The notes: generated from the letters alone by a model not told the origin. A stretch of 64,000 bases of DNA from Streptomyces sp. GESEQ-4 (GCF_017948455.1 NZ_JAFFSU010000012.1:186001-250000); one strand, 5' to 3'; positions 8,904 to 17,718 are shown, counted from the first letter of the stretch. Numbers and translations: made by a program.

Positions 8904-10505
8904 TCACGACACCGATTCCCACGGAACCTGCGGAGACCGGTAGTACCCAATCCCCATCGCATCCCACCGCAGGCCCTGCGCAGCAAGCCGCACCCTGTAG
9001 TCACCCCAGTCATGCGTGGAGGCCGGCGACCACCCCAACTCAGCCACCCCCGCCAACCGCGGAAACGCCATGTACTCGATATCCGCGGACTTGCTGATCG
9101 TCTCGCTCCACAGCGGCGCCTCAACACCCCGAACAGCCGACGCAGGCACCCCCGCGAGATACTCCCCGGGATCCCAGTCATACGCCCGCTGCACCTCGAC
9201 ATACCCCGCCCACGACAACCCCAGCGGAGTATTCGCGTCGTACTTCATGTCGAGGTAGATCCGGTCGGCCGGCGAGAGGACAATCCCGGTCCCGCCGCGC
9301 GCCGCCGCAGCGACCTGCGCCTTCTCCTCCGCACTGGTGGAGTCGAGCCCCCAGTACTGAGCAAGCGCCCCCTTCACCGGAGTGGCCCCGGTCAGCTGAT
9401 GCCAACCCACCACCGTCTTCCCGTACTTCGCGACGATCGGCTGCACCCGATCCATGAACTTCACGAAATCCTCATGGCTGGTGGAATGCGCCTCATCCCC
9501 ACCGATGTGCAGATACCGCCCCGGCGTGATCGCCGCCAACTCCCGCACCACGTCGTCCACGAAGTCGTACGTGACCTCCTTGTCCACGCACAGCGAGCTG
9601 AAGCCGACCTCCGTGCCGGTGTAGAGCGGCGGAGCCACCCCGTCGCAGTTCAGCTCGGCGTACGAGGCCAGCGCGGCGTTCGTGTGGCCGGGCATGTCTA
9701 TCTCGGGGACGACCTCCAGATGGCGGGAGCCCGCGTACCGGACGATCTCCTTGTAGTCGGCCTTGGTGTAGTAGCCGCCGGGGCCACCGCCGACCTGCGT
9801 GGAGCCGCCGTACGTCGTCAGCCGCGGCCAGGAGTCGATGGCGATGCGCCAGCCCTGGTCGTCGCTGAGGTGCAGATGCAGCTTGTTCATCTTGTACAGG
9901 GCGAGCTGGTCGATGTAGCGCTTGACCTGGTCGACGGTGAAGAAGTGCCGGGAGACGTCGAGCATGGCGCCGCGCCAGCCGTACCGCGGGGTGTCCTTGA
10001 TCGTGCCGCCGGCGATCAGCCACGGCCCGGGCTGCACGGAGTCCTTCTCGACGGCGGCGGGGAGGAGCTGACGCAGGGTCTGGACGCCGTGGAAGAGCCC
10101 GGAGGGCCCCGCCGCCGTGATGGTGACGCCCTTGCTCCCGCTGTCCAGGCGGTAGCCCTCCGCACCGAAGGAGCCCTTGCCGAGCCGGAGTTGGATGCCT
10201 CCGGAGCCGGACGTCGTGACCGGCAGTCGATAACCGGTCGAGGGACGCAGGACGTCCGCCAGATACTCGCCGACCCGGCGTGCCTCGCGCGAGCCGTCGA
10301 CACGGATACGGGTGGAGTCGGTGATGCGGTACGGCGATCCGCCCGCGTCGACCGAGGTGGGGGCCGGGATCACCCGGTCCAGCGGCGTCGCGGCGGCCCG
10401 CGGGGCCGGTGCCGCGCCGCCGGCGAAGGCGCCGGCCGCCGTCACCAGCAGCAGCGAACCGAGGAGCCGGAACATACGGGGAGTCGTTCTGTGGTGCCGT
10501 CTCAC
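8904..10505 (-). CDS. hexA: secreted beta-N-acetylhexosaminidase (GH20)
   Basis: A 533-residue enzyme with a basic N-terminus and hydrophobic signal segment (MFRLLGSLLLVTAAGAFAGG), an N-terminal GH20b-type domain (residues ~45-165) and a GH20 TIM barrel. The catalytic Asp-Glu pair is in LHIGGDEAHSTS at Asp337-Glu338; VPEIDMPGHTNAAL and DDQGWRIAIDSWP are further family motifs. It removes terminal GlcNAc from chito-oligosaccharides outside the cell. The GTG start at 10505 follows AGGGAG; in-frame sequence further upstream is not coding. A DasR-like site lies 17 bp before the start. Confidence 0.93.
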   Translation of the reverse strand: MRRHHRTTPRMFRLLGSLLLVTAAGAFAGGAAPAPRAAATPLDRVIPAPTSVDAGGSPYRITDSTRIRVDGSREARRVGEYLADVLRPSTGYRLPVTTSGSGGIQLRLGKGSFGAEGYRLDSGSKGVTITAAGPSGLFHGVQTLRQLLPAAVEKDSVQPGPWLIAGGTIKDTPRYGWRGAMLDVSRHFFTVDQVKRYIDQLALYKMNKLHLHLSDDQGWRIAIDSWPRLTTYGGSTQVGGGPGGYYTKADYKEIVRYAGSRHLEVVPEIDMPGHTNAALASYAELNCDGVAPPLYTGTEVGFSSLCVDKEVTYDFVDDVVRELAAITPGRYLHIGGDEAHSTSHEDFVKFMDRVQPIVAKYGKTVVGWHQLTGATPVKGALAQYWGLDSTSAEEKAQVAAAARGGTGIVLSPADRIYLDMKYDANTPLGLSWAGYVEVQRAYDWDPGEYLAGVPASAVRGVEAPLWSETISKSADIEYMAFPRLAGVAELGWSPASTHDWGDYRVRLAAQGLRWDAMGIGYYRSPQVPWESVS

Positions 10506-10521
10506 ATGCGCTCCCTTCACA

Positions 10522-10537
10522 ATTGGTAGAGACCACT
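10522..10537 (-). promoter_or_regulatory. candidate DasR-responsive element (dre) before hexA
   Basis: ATTGGTAGAGACCACT matches the published dre consensus (A/T)(C/G)TGGTCTAGACCA(G/C)(A/T) at 13 of 16 positions, with TGG and AGACCACT intact. It lies just upstream of the hexA start. DasR is the GlcNAc-responsive GntR repressor of chitin-use genes; binding here is inferred. Confidence 0.55.
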
Positions 10538-10568
10538 CTCTCGCAGAAGCGATGAAACAATCCCTCCC

Positions 10569-11453
10569 ATGGCGGAAATCATCCAGAAGGACGGCACCTG
10601 GGCCTTCGACGGCGACGCCCTGCGACTGACCCCAGGACGGGACAAGAACGTCAGCCTGCTCCGCAAGACCCTGGGTGAACTGGTCGTCCCCCTGGGCGCG
10701 TTGGCGGGCATCTCCTTCGAGCAGGGCAGGAAGTCCGGGCGGCTCAGGCTCCGGCTGCGCGACGGCGCCGACCCGCTGCTGCACGCCACCGGCGGACGGC
10801 TGTCCGAACCCCACGACCCCTACCAACTGATCGTCGACGCCGACCGCTACGGCGTCGCCGAGTACTTCACGGACGAGGTCCGCAACGCCCTGCTCCTGGA
10901 CGAGGTGCCGTCCGACCCCGTCTCCGAGTATCTGCTGCCGGGCCCCGCGGTCCCGCTGTCGGTCTCCGCCGGCGACGGCACCGCCACCTTCGACGGCGAG
11001 CGCATCCGCCTGGAGTGGAACTGGAAGACCGAGGACGCCAAGGCCGCCGCCGGCACCCGCACGCTCACCCTGTCCGACCTGACCGCCGTCGAATGGCACC
11101 CGGCGGCCGGCCTGGAGAACGGCTATCTCCGCTTCACCGTGAAGAACGCCCCCACCAAGGCCCCGCCCAAGTACGACCCCAACTCCGTCGAGCTGTGGGG
11201 CTTCAAGAAGGACCCGCTGATGGCCCTGGTCGCGGCGGCGGTCCAGGCCAGACTTCCGCATCCGGCCCAGGCCGCCGCCGTCGACGTACACGACGCACGA
11301 CCGGAAGTGCCCTCTCCTCCGGTGGCCTCCGCCGAGGACGACCATGACGCCCTCCTGCGCCGGCTGCGCGAACTCGGCGAGCTGCACCGGTCGGGCGTGC
11401 TGACGGACGAGGAGTTCACCGTGGCCAAGCAGGCGATCCTCAAGCGGATGTGA
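10569..11453 (+). CDS. DUF4429 protein with C-terminal SHOCT domain
   Basis: A 294-residue cytoplasmic protein without signal or membrane segments. Two related modules of about 110 residues are visible: GTWAFDGDALRLTP near the start and DGTATFDGERIRLEWNWK from about residue 137, each a predicted beta-rich PH-like unit. A linker rich in Ala and Pro leads to HDALLRRLRELGELHRSGVLTDEEFTVAKQAILKRM-type text, a SHOCT motif (short C-terminal oligomerisation domain). Function is unknown in this family. It is divergent from hexA with 63 bp between starts, so the dre-like site could affect both. Confidence 0.75.
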   Translation: MAEIIQKDGTWAFDGDALRLTPGRDKNVSLLRKTLGELVVPLGALAGISFEQGRKSGRLRLRLRDGADPLLHATGGRLSEPHDPYQLIVDADRYGVAEYFTDEVRNALLLDEVPSDPVSEYLLPGPAVPLSVSAGDGTATFDGERIRLEWNWKTEDAKAAAGTRTLTLSDLTAVEWHPAAGLENGYLRFTVKNAPTKAPPKYDPNSVELWGFKKDPLMALVAAAVQARLPHPAQAAAVDVHDARPEVPSPPVASAEDDHDALLRRLRELGELHRSGVLTDEEFTVAKQAILKRM

Positions 11454-11466
11454 GCGGCGTGCGGGG

Positions 11467-13041
11467 CTACTTCGCCCTGCGCGCCACCGTGAAGTGGTCG
11501 ATCCGGTCACCGGTCTCGGCGATGCCCGACACCTTCAGCCTGGCGTAGTGGCCGCGCGGAGCGGGCTCGACGTCCACGCGCAAGAAGGAGTAGTCGAGGT
11601 AACGCACCCGGGACCAGGCGACGGTCTCATCGACCTTGCCGTCCTTGGTGTTGACGAACGAGGCCACGGAGTCGACCTCGTGCGGGTGCCCCTCGTAGGA
11701 GTCCGGCGCGCTGAACGCGTACAGGCTGCGGCCCGCCGCGCCCGCCGTCACATAGACGACGCCCTCGGTCTCGGGGTAGGCCGTGTCGCCGATGGCGAGC
11801 TTCTTGGCGACCTTGTTGCCCTTGATGACGTCGGTGCGCTCGTACTGGTGGTTGTGGCCGTTGATGACCAGGTCCACCGTGTACTTCTCGAACAGCGGCA
11901 CCCACTCCTGGCGCACGCCTCCCTCCGAGGCGTGCGAGGTGGACGTGCAGTAGGCGCAGTGGTGGAAGAACACGACGATGAAGTCGATGTCGTGCGCGGC
12001 CCGGTACTTCTTCAGCTGCGCCTCGAACCACGTGGTCTGGGTGCCGCCGGAGAGGCCGAGGTTGGCGGGGATCTCGTACGACACGTCGTTCGGGTCGAGC
12101 GAGATGACCGCGGTGTTGCCGTAGACGAAGGAGTACACGCCCGGCAGGTTCGCCTTGTCGGGCCCGTTGTCGGGGAGCGTGAAGCGGGCCTCCTCGCCGC
12201 CGTAGCCGTTGGGCGAGTACCAGGCTTCCATGTCGTGGTTGCCGTAACTCACCATCCACGGCACGGACTTGGCGACCGACTCGGTCTGGGCGAGGAACTG
12301 GTCCCACACCCGCGAGTCGAAGCCGGTGTCGGCACTCTTGCCCGCGCCGGCCGGGTCGGCGTAGGCGATGTCGCCGGCGTGCAGATGGAAGACCGGGTCC
12401 TGGCCGAGGATCAGGCTGTCGTTGGCGAGGCCGTGGTAGCTGACGCCCTGGTCGCCGAAGGCGGTGAAGGTGAACGGCTTCTTGTGGCCGGGGCCGGTGG
12501 TGAAGGTGCCCAGGGTGCCGAGCAGATGCGGCTCGGCCGGGTCGAAGCCGTCGTGACCGACGCCGTAGTAGTACGTGCTGCCGGGGCGCAGATGGGTCAG
12601 CTTGGCGTGCACGTAGTACTGGGTGTGGTCGGCGCTGACGCCGACGCCGGCCGGGGTGTGGAGGGTGCGCACCTCGGCGTCGATCTTGCGGGAGAGGTCC
12701 CAGGGGCGGGCGCCGATCCGGATGAACGGCTTCCTGACGGCGACCGGGACCTGCCAGGAGACGGTCATCTCGGTGCGCGCGTCGTTGCCGTAGGCCAGGT
12801 GGCGGCCGAAGGGGGCGACGAGCGCGCCGTCGACGGTCTCGGTGCTCGTCCGCTGCGTCGGCACCGCGGCCTGGGCGGTGGCACCGGGTACGAACGCGCC
12901 ACCCGCGACGGCGCCCAGCGTGACGGCGCCGCCTCTGATCATCGTGCGCCGTGAGAAGCGCGTGCGCAGGTACTCGTGCTGCTCGGCCATGCTCATGCGC
13001 TCGGCCAGCCGCTCCGGTACTCCCATGCGAGGAATGTCCAT
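11467..13041 (-). CDS. Tat-exported purple-acid-phosphatase-like metallophosphoesterase
   Basis: A 524-residue protein. A Tat signal (RTRFSRRTMIRGG, then a hydrophobic stretch ending near TAQAA) is followed by a fibronectin-III-like domain (TEMTVSWQVP) and a calcineurin-like phosphoesterase domain. The metal-binding motifs appear in order: AFGDQG, LHAGDIAYAD, VSYGNHDME, VVFFHH and INGHNHQYERT. This is the purple acid phosphatase layout, so it probably releases phosphate from organic phosphates outside the cell. The substrate cannot be told. ATG 13041 is chosen because the signal begins shortly after it. It is convergent with the DUF4429 gene, only 13 bp apart. Confidence 0.85.
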   Translation of the reverse strand: MDIPRMGVPERLAERMSMAEQHEYLRTRFSRRTMIRGGAVTLGAVAGGAFVPGATAQAAVPTQRTSTETVDGALVAPFGRHLAYGNDARTEMTVSWQVPVAVRKPFIRIGARPWDLSRKIDAEVRTLHTPAGVGVSADHTQYYVHAKLTHLRPGSTYYYGVGHDGFDPAEPHLLGTLGTFTTGPGHKKPFTFTAFGDQGVSYHGLANDSLILGQDPVFHLHAGDIAYADPAGAGKSADTGFDSRVWDQFLAQTESVAKSVPWMVSYGNHDMEAWYSPNGYGGEEARFTLPDNGPDKANLPGVYSFVYGNTAVISLDPNDVSYEIPANLGLSGGTQTTWFEAQLKKYRAAHDIDFIVVFFHHCAYCTSTSHASEGGVRQEWVPLFEKYTVDLVINGHNHQYERTDVIKGNKVAKKLAIGDTAYPETEGVVYVTAGAAGRSLYAFSAPDSYEGHPHEVDSVASFVNTKDGKVDETVAWSRVRYLDYSFLRVDVEPAPRGHYARLKVSGIAETGDRIDHFTVARRAK

Positions 13042-13154
13042 GGTGACTGAAACTCGTCCCCTTGGGCAACGAGCCGAGTGCTCCCGGATGGACAGCTCGC
13101 GAACAGGTGTCCATGACGGATTCAACGTTCTCCCAAAGAGATTCAACTGGCCAA

Positions 13155-13170
13155 TGCCCGATATCGGGCA
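13155..13170. promoter_or_regulatory. perfect 16-bp palindrome between divergent genes
   Basis: TGCCCGATATCGGGCA is perfectly self-complementary. It lies 114 bp before the phosphatase start and ends six bases before the proposed start of the small gene ahead of glmS, so it may be an operator or, in RNA, a structure near that ribosome site. No regulator is recognised. Confidence 0.5.
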
Positions 13171-13176
13171 GGATTC

Positions 13177-13470
13177 TTGCGAAAGAGCCGCCGGTACCCC
13201 AGGATCTACCGGGTGCACGACGAACTCGTAGATCATCTGACGCGCTCCACGCCCCTCAGCCGGGGCGAGGCGCTGCGCGTGATCCAGGACGTGCTCGCCT
13301 ACTTCGACGAGACGACCGAGGACTACGTCCGTCGCCGCCACCGTGAGCTGCAGGCCCAGGGCCTGGTGAACGCGGAGATCTTCGAACGGATCGAGGCGGA
13401 CCTCACATACAGGGCGGTCGCACCCCCGGAGCTCACCCTCCGGCAGCTGCGCCGCATCGTCTACGGCTAG
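13177..13470 (+). CDS. conserved-looking small helical protein upstream of glmS
   Basis: A 97-residue charged protein with no signal or membrane segment. The central part (ELVDHLTRSTPLSRGEALRV, AYFDETTEDYVRRRHRELQ) is predicted mostly helical, and it ends in LTLRQLRRIVYG. I do not recognise the family. The proposed start is TTG 13177, with GGCAGGAT just upstream; GTG 13213 is an alternative. The stop lies 12 bases before glmS, so the two are likely cotranscribed and the small protein may act with amino-sugar supply; this is inference from position only. Confidence 0.65.
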   Translation: MRKSRRYPRIYRVHDELVDHLTRSTPLSRGEALRVIQDVLAYFDETTEDYVRRRHRELQAQGLVNAEIFERIEADLTYRAVAPPELTLRQLRRIVYG

Positions 13471-13482
13471 GAATACCTCTAC

Positions 13483-15300
13483 ATGTGCGGAATTGTCGGA
13501 TACATCGGTAAGCGTGACGTCGCCCCCCTGCTCCTGGAGGGCCTCCAGCGTCTGGAGTACCGCGGCTACGACTCGGCCGGCATCGTCGTGACCACCCCCA
13601 AGTCCTCAGGCCTGAAGATGGTCAAGGCCAAGGGCCGGGTCCGCGACCTGGAAGCCAAGGTGCCGGCCCGCTTCAAGGGCACCACCGGCATCGCCCACAC
13701 CCGCTGGGCCACCCACGGCGCCCCCTCCGACGTCAACGCCCACCCGCACCTGGACGCCGAGGGCAAGGTCGCCGTCGTCCACAACGGCATCATCGACAAC
13801 GCCTCCGACCTGCGCCGCAAACTGGAGGCCGACGGCGTCGAGTTCCTCTCCGAGACCGACACCGAGGTCCTCGTCCACCTCATCGCCCGCTCGCAGGCGG
13901 AGAAGCTCGAGGACAAGGTCCGCGACACCCTCCGCGTCATCGAGGGCACCTACGGCATCGCCGTCCTGCACGCCGACTTCCCCGACCGCATCGTCGTCGC
14001 CCGCAACGGCTCCCCGGTCGTCCTCGGCATCGGTGAGAAGGAGATGTTCGTCGCGTCGGACATCGCGGCCCTGGTCACCCACACCCGGCAGATAGTGACG
14101 CTGGACGACGGCGAGATGGCCACCCTCAAGGCCGACGACTTCCGCACGTACACGACGGAGGGCACGCGTACGACGGCGGAGCCCACCACCGTCGAATGGG
14201 AAGCCGCCTCCTACGACATGGGCGGCCACGACACCTACATGCACAAGGAGATCCACGAGCAGGCCGACGCCGTGGACCGCGTCCTGCGCGGCCGCATCGA
14301 CGACCGCTTCTCCACCGTGCACCTCGGCGGCCTCAACCTGGACGCCCGCGAGGCCCGCCAGATCCGCCGCGTCAAGATCCTCGGCTGCGGCACCTCGTAC
14401 CACGCCGGCATGATCGGCGCCCAGATGATCGAGGAGCTGGCCCGCATCCCCGCGGACGCCGAGCCCGCCTCCGAGTTCCGCTACCGCAACGCGGTCGTCG
14501 ACCCCGACACCCTGTACATCGCGGTCTCCCAGTCCGGTGAGACGTACGACGTCCTGGCCGCCGTGCAGGAGCTGAAGCGCAAGGGCGCACGGGTGCTGGG
14601 CGTGGTGAACGTCGTCGGCTCGGCGATCGCCCGCGAGGCGGACGGCGGCATCTACGTGCACGCGGGCCCCGAGGTCTGCGTCGTCTCGACCAAGTGCTTC
14701 ACCAACACGACGGTCGCCTTCGCGCTCCTCGCCCTGCACCTGGGCCGCACCCGCGACCTCTCGGTCCGCGACGGCAAGCGCATCATCGAGGGCCTGCGCA
14801 AACTCCCCGCCCAGATCGCCGAGATCATGGAGTACGAGGGCGAGATCGAGAAGCTGGCCCAGAGTTACGCCGAGGCCCGCTCGATGCTCTTCATCGGCCG
14901 CGTCCGCGGCTACCCGGTCGCCCGCGAGGCCTCCCTGAAGCTCAAGGAGGTCTCCTACATCCACGCGGAGGCCTACCCCGCCTCAGAGCTCAAGCACGGC
15001 CCCCTGGCCCTCATCGAGCCCGCCCTCCCCACGGTCGCCATCGTCCCCAACGACGACCTCCTGGAGAAGAACCGCGCCGCCATGGAAGAGATCAAGGCCC
15101 GCAGCGGCAAGATCCTCGCGGTGGCCCACCAGCACCAGGAGAAGGCCGACCAGACGCTCGTAGTCCCGAAGAACGAGGACGAGTTGGACCCGATCCTGAT
15201 GGGCATCCCCCTCCAACTCCTCGCCTACCACACGGCATTGGCACTCGGCAGGGACATCGACAAGCCGAGGAACCTCGCCAAGTCAGTAACGGTGGAGTAG
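13483..15300 (+). CDS. glmS: glutamine-fructose-6-phosphate aminotransferase (isomerising)
   Basis: A 605-residue enzyme of standard length. The N-terminal nucleophile Cys2 (MCGIVGYIGKRDVAPLLLEG) starts the glutaminase domain, followed by YRGYDSAG and HTRWATHG. Two SIS sugar-isomerase domains follow: CGTSYHAGMIG and VSQSGETYDVLAAV near residues 305-360, and LFIGRVRGYPVAREASLKLKE in the second; it ends AKSVTVE as usual. It makes glucosamine-6-phosphate for cell wall synthesis. A glmS ribozyme, as in Firmicutes, is not seen upstream. ATG 13483 follows a GGAA-type ribosome site. Confidence 0.96.
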   Translation: MCGIVGYIGKRDVAPLLLEGLQRLEYRGYDSAGIVVTTPKSSGLKMVKAKGRVRDLEAKVPARFKGTTGIAHTRWATHGAPSDVNAHPHLDAEGKVAVVHNGIIDNASDLRRKLEADGVEFLSETDTEVLVHLIARSQAEKLEDKVRDTLRVIEGTYGIAVLHADFPDRIVVARNGSPVVLGIGEKEMFVASDIAALVTHTRQIVTLDDGEMATLKADDFRTYTTEGTRTTAEPTTVEWEAASYDMGGHDTYMHKEIHEQADAVDRVLRGRIDDRFSTVHLGGLNLDAREARQIRRVKILGCGTSYHAGMIGAQMIEELARIPADAEPASEFRYRNAVVDPDTLYIAVSQSGETYDVLAAVQELKRKGARVLGVVNVVGSAIAREADGGIYVHAGPEVCVVSTKCFTNTTVAFALLALHLGRTRDLSVRDGKRIIEGLRKLPAQIAEIMEYEGEIEKLAQSYAEARSMLFIGRVRGYPVAREASLKLKEVSYIHAEAYPASELKHGPLALIEPALPTVAIVPNDDLLEKNRAAMEEIKARSGKILAVAHQHQEKADQTLVVPKNEDELDPILMGIPLQLLAYHTALALGRDIDKPRNLAKSVTVE

Positions 15301-15315
15301 AGGCTTTTTGCTTTT

Positions 15316-15343
15316 AGGGGCGCGGGGAACTGCGCGAGCAACC
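15316..15343 (-). repeat. intergenic repeat copy 3
   Basis: AGGGGCGCGGGGAACTGCGC followed by GAGCAACC, slightly diverged from copy 2 and in the same orientation. It begins 16 bases after the glmS stop. Confidence 0.8.
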
Positions 15344-15374
15344 CCCACCCACCCGCAGAGGCCACACAACACAA

Positions 15375-15412
15375 CGGACCCCCACGTGCCGCCACCAAGC
15401 ACGGGGGGTCCG
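15375..15412. terminator. bidirectional hairpin terminator between glmS and the convergent membrane protein gene
   Basis: CGGACCCCC (15375-15383) pairs with GGGGGTCCG (15404-15412), with inner CGTGC/GCACG pairing lengthening the stem. Confidence 0.75.
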
Positions 15413-15456
15413 TCAGTTCGCCGGGGCCGCCCAATACCCCGACGTCGGCTGCCATT

Positions 15457-16023
15457 TCAGCCGTGGGCCGTCACGCCCCGACCAGCAGCACGTCGAGAAA
15501 GAGCCGTCGGCCAGTGAGCCAACGCCGCAGTCGCCGCATACCAAGCCACCGCGCCGGACGCGACAGCGAACCACCCACCCACCTTGGTGAGCCCGTCATT
15601 GTCGGCGAAATGGGCGATAGCCATGAGCACCAGGGCGACGAAGAACAACCCGTACATCCCCTGACCGAGCTGATCTCCACCCGCGAGGGTGAGGGTCAGC
15701 GCCACCAGGGCGAAGAGCAGCAGGAACAACCCGGCCGCGTTGGCGGAGACTTGGGCGTCGGCGGAGACGGCCCAGGTGAACCAGAGCGCACCGAGCGCGG
15801 CGAACGCGGTCCCGTTCGCGGCGTCACGATCCCGAAAAGCCATCAGGCCGGCGACGAAGAGGGCGACACCGCCCACGTACTGGGCGATTGATACGGCGTC
15901 AGCGGCCGACACCCCGTCGATCACGTCGGTGTACCCCAGCCCGAAGGCCAACAGGGTGATTCCCAGGGCGAGTCGGCCGACCACGGTGGTGATTCCGCTT
16001 CCCGCAGAGACGTCGTTGTCCAC
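15457..16023 (-). CDS. GPR1/FUN34/YaaH-type (acetate uptake transporter-like) membrane protein
   Basis: A 188-residue protein with about six hydrophobic segments spaced like AceTr family members (VVGRLALGITLLAFGLGYTD, ALFVAGLMAFRDRDAANGTA, AALGALWFTWAVS, GLFLLLFALVALTLTLA, YGLFFVALVLMAIAHF, GGWFAVASGAVAWYAATAAL). The family imports acetate or succinate. The N-terminal NPAPLGL motif of classical members is not visible, so the transport role is uncertain. The GTG start 16023 has AGGGAG eight bases upstream. Confidence 0.65.
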   Translation of the reverse strand: MDNDVSAGSGITTVVGRLALGITLLAFGLGYTDVIDGVSAADAVSIAQYVGGVALFVAGLMAFRDRDAANGTAFAALGALWFTWAVSADAQVSANAAGLFLLLFALVALTLTLAGGDQLGQGMYGLFFVALVLMAIAHFADNDGLTKVGGWFAVASGAVAWYAATAALAHWPTALSRRAAGRGVTAHG

Positions 16024-16174
16024 GGCGGGCTCCCTTCATGCATGTGCAGTTGTGCGGTGACCGGTATATGCCCTTCACAAGGGCACAAACACCTCTACGC
16101 ACGAGTAGTTTTACGCTCTGCACAAAGGGGGTCAGGCCACGCGAACTCCACGTCTCACCAGGGACAACGGCGAG

Positions 16175-16702
16175 TTACGGAATGACAACGACGGGCCGCT
16201 TCGCACGCTTGGCGAGCCGCCCGGCGACGGACCCGAAGAGCCGTCCGACGATGCCCTGCGTGGACCCGACGACGATCGCGTCCGCCTCGTACTCCCGCCC
16301 GACCTCTTCGAGTTCATGGCAGATGTCGCCGCCGCGCTCGACGAGGATCCAGGGCACCTCGGCGAGATAGTCCGCGCAGGCGAGCTCGAGACCGAGCACC
16401 TCGGTGCGATGGTCCGGGACGTCGACGAAGACGGGTGGCTCGCAGCCGGCCCACACGGTGGTCGGCAGCCGGTTGGCCACATGGACGATGATCAGGCCCG
16501 ACCCGGAGCGATGGGCCATGCCGATGGCGTACGCGAGGGCCCGCTCACTGGAGGTGGAGCCGTCGAAGCCGACGACGACGCCGTGCTTGAAAGCGGGATC
16601 GCAGGGATGGCGTGACTCTTCCGCCGCCAGGGGATCGGCCGCCGTGTGATCGGCGACCGGTCGCTTGCGGTCCGCGGGTTCGAAGAATTCGTGACCGGCC
16701 AT
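16175..16702 (-). CDS. universal stress protein (UspA domain)
   Basis: A 175-residue cytoplasmic protein with one Usp domain after a polar N-terminal tail of about 40 residues. HGVVVGFDGSTSSERALAYA marks the first strand and nucleotide-contact region, and AIVVGSTQGIVGRLFGSVAG holds the C-terminal G...GS phosphate-binding part, though the spacing is shorter than in the standard G-2x-G-9x-G-S motif, so ATP binding is not assured. ATG 16702 is preferred; the frame stays open upstream to 16807 but the added sequence looks non-coding. Usp proteins respond to stress and stasis. Confidence 0.82.
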   Translation of the reverse strand: MAGHEFFEPADRKRPVADHTAADPLAAEESRHPCDPAFKHGVVVGFDGSTSSERALAYAIGMAHRSGSGLIIVHVANRLPTTVWAGCEPPVFVDVPDHRTEVLGLELACADYLAEVPWILVERGGDICHELEEVGREYEADAIVVGSTQGIVGRLFGSVAGRLAKRAKRPVVVIP

Positions 16703-17019
16703 GGCTGTCTCGGCGTTGTGATCCTTTTGGGAGGGACGACAGTGTGCGGCGGAGCTGTGTCCGGGAATAATCTTCCCAACCCCATACCCCCAAGGGTACG
16801 GCGTCACGCCTCCTTAAGCCCAGATCCCGCGCAACCTCCGCGGGGGTTCCAGGGAGCATGCACGAGGCCACGCCCGCAACGCAATGGTTGCTGCGCCGTA
16901 CAGGCGGTTTGCACAGCGTTCACCTGCCCGGCCCGCGCGGGGCCGGAGCAGCACGTACAGTGACCGACGCCTCGAACACGCGTTGAACCCGGCGACCGAC
17001 CGACCCCCGGGAGCACGCA
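16703..17019. other. divergent intergenic region, 317 bp
   Basis: This stretch separates the leftward usp gene from the rightward small membrane protein gene and should hold both promoters. A small inverted repeat, TACCC-CCAA-GGGTA at 16785-16798, and CCCGCG/CGCGGG at 16826-16844 are visible. I see no credible gene in it. Confidence 0.5.
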
Positions 17020-17340
17020 ATGTCCGGCCCACGTTCCACCCCCGAGGCCCCCCACTCCCAGGACACCGCGACCGACGTGGTCCGCTGGGCGGCCTTCAGC
17101 TGTGTACTCGTCCCCGTCGTCCTTGTCGTGTACGGCACCTCGCTCGCCGGCGCCACGGGTACGGCCCTCGGCCTGGCGGCCGTCACCGCCGTCTGCCGGG
17201 TGCTGCTGCGCCAGTCCGAGCGCAGCGCCGCGCGGCCGCTCACCGACGAACCGGCGCCGCACCGGGGCCGTCACCACAGGAGCGGAACGGGGGCCCACCG
17301 AGGCGGACGTCACACTGGGGGAAACTCACCGGTCGACTGA
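17020..17340 (+). CDS. small membrane protein upstream of adpA
   Basis: A 106-residue protein with two probable membrane segments (WAAFSCVLVPVVLVVYGTSL and GATGTALGLAAVTAVCRVLL) and a long basic tail rich in Arg, His and Gly. ATG 17020 follows GGGAG at the usual distance. Family and function are unknown. Its stop lies inside a short inverted repeat (CCGGTC/GACCGG, 17329-17344) that may form a weak terminator before the adpA leader. Confidence 0.65.
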   Translation: MSGPRSTPEAPHSQDTATDVVRWAAFSCVLVPVVLVVYGTSLAGATGTALGLAAVTAVCRVLLRQSERSAARPLTDEPAPHRGRHHRSGTGAHRGGRHTGGNSPVD

Positions 17341-17718
17341 CCGGTTTCCATACCCCCAACCGCTTCTTTTCAGCCAACTTCTGGCTACCGCACGCCCCTT
17401 GCCCTGAGCACCCCCCACGCCCCGTTCCACCTGCACGGAAAGGGCCTCGGAGGGCGTGCGCACCCTACAGGGATTGGCCACTGCGACGAGGCGCACTTCC
17501 CTGCACGCCCCGCGAGTGCAACGCTTCGTGATCGAATGCTTCACGCCAAGTTGCCAAGTCGACAATGTGCCGGGTGATGAACTGGTCACCCCGGCACCAC
17601 GGGACGCAGTAGATTCGATCTTGACTGTCTTACGGCGGGGGACTCGTGCAGGACCGAGGGGAAACGTGCAGGAGCGACACAACCGAGGAGCCGCGACCAC
17701 CGAGGGGGGCTTAGCAGT
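17341..17718 (+). promoter_or_regulatory. long adpA leader/promoter region
   Basis: 378 bp with no credible gene before adpA. Long leaders with AdpA self-binding are known for adpA in other Streptomyces. One near match to the AdpA site TGGCSNGWWY occurs on the minus strand: CTTCACGCCA at 17539-17548 reads TGGCGTGAAG, 9 of 10 positions. No BldD-type box was seen. Confidence 0.5.

Noticed and set aside
13606-14964. 452-codon open frame antisense to glmS
   Set aside because: It mirrors the GC-rich third positions of glmS, lacks known motifs and has repetitive Gly/Val/Asp content typical of shadow frames.
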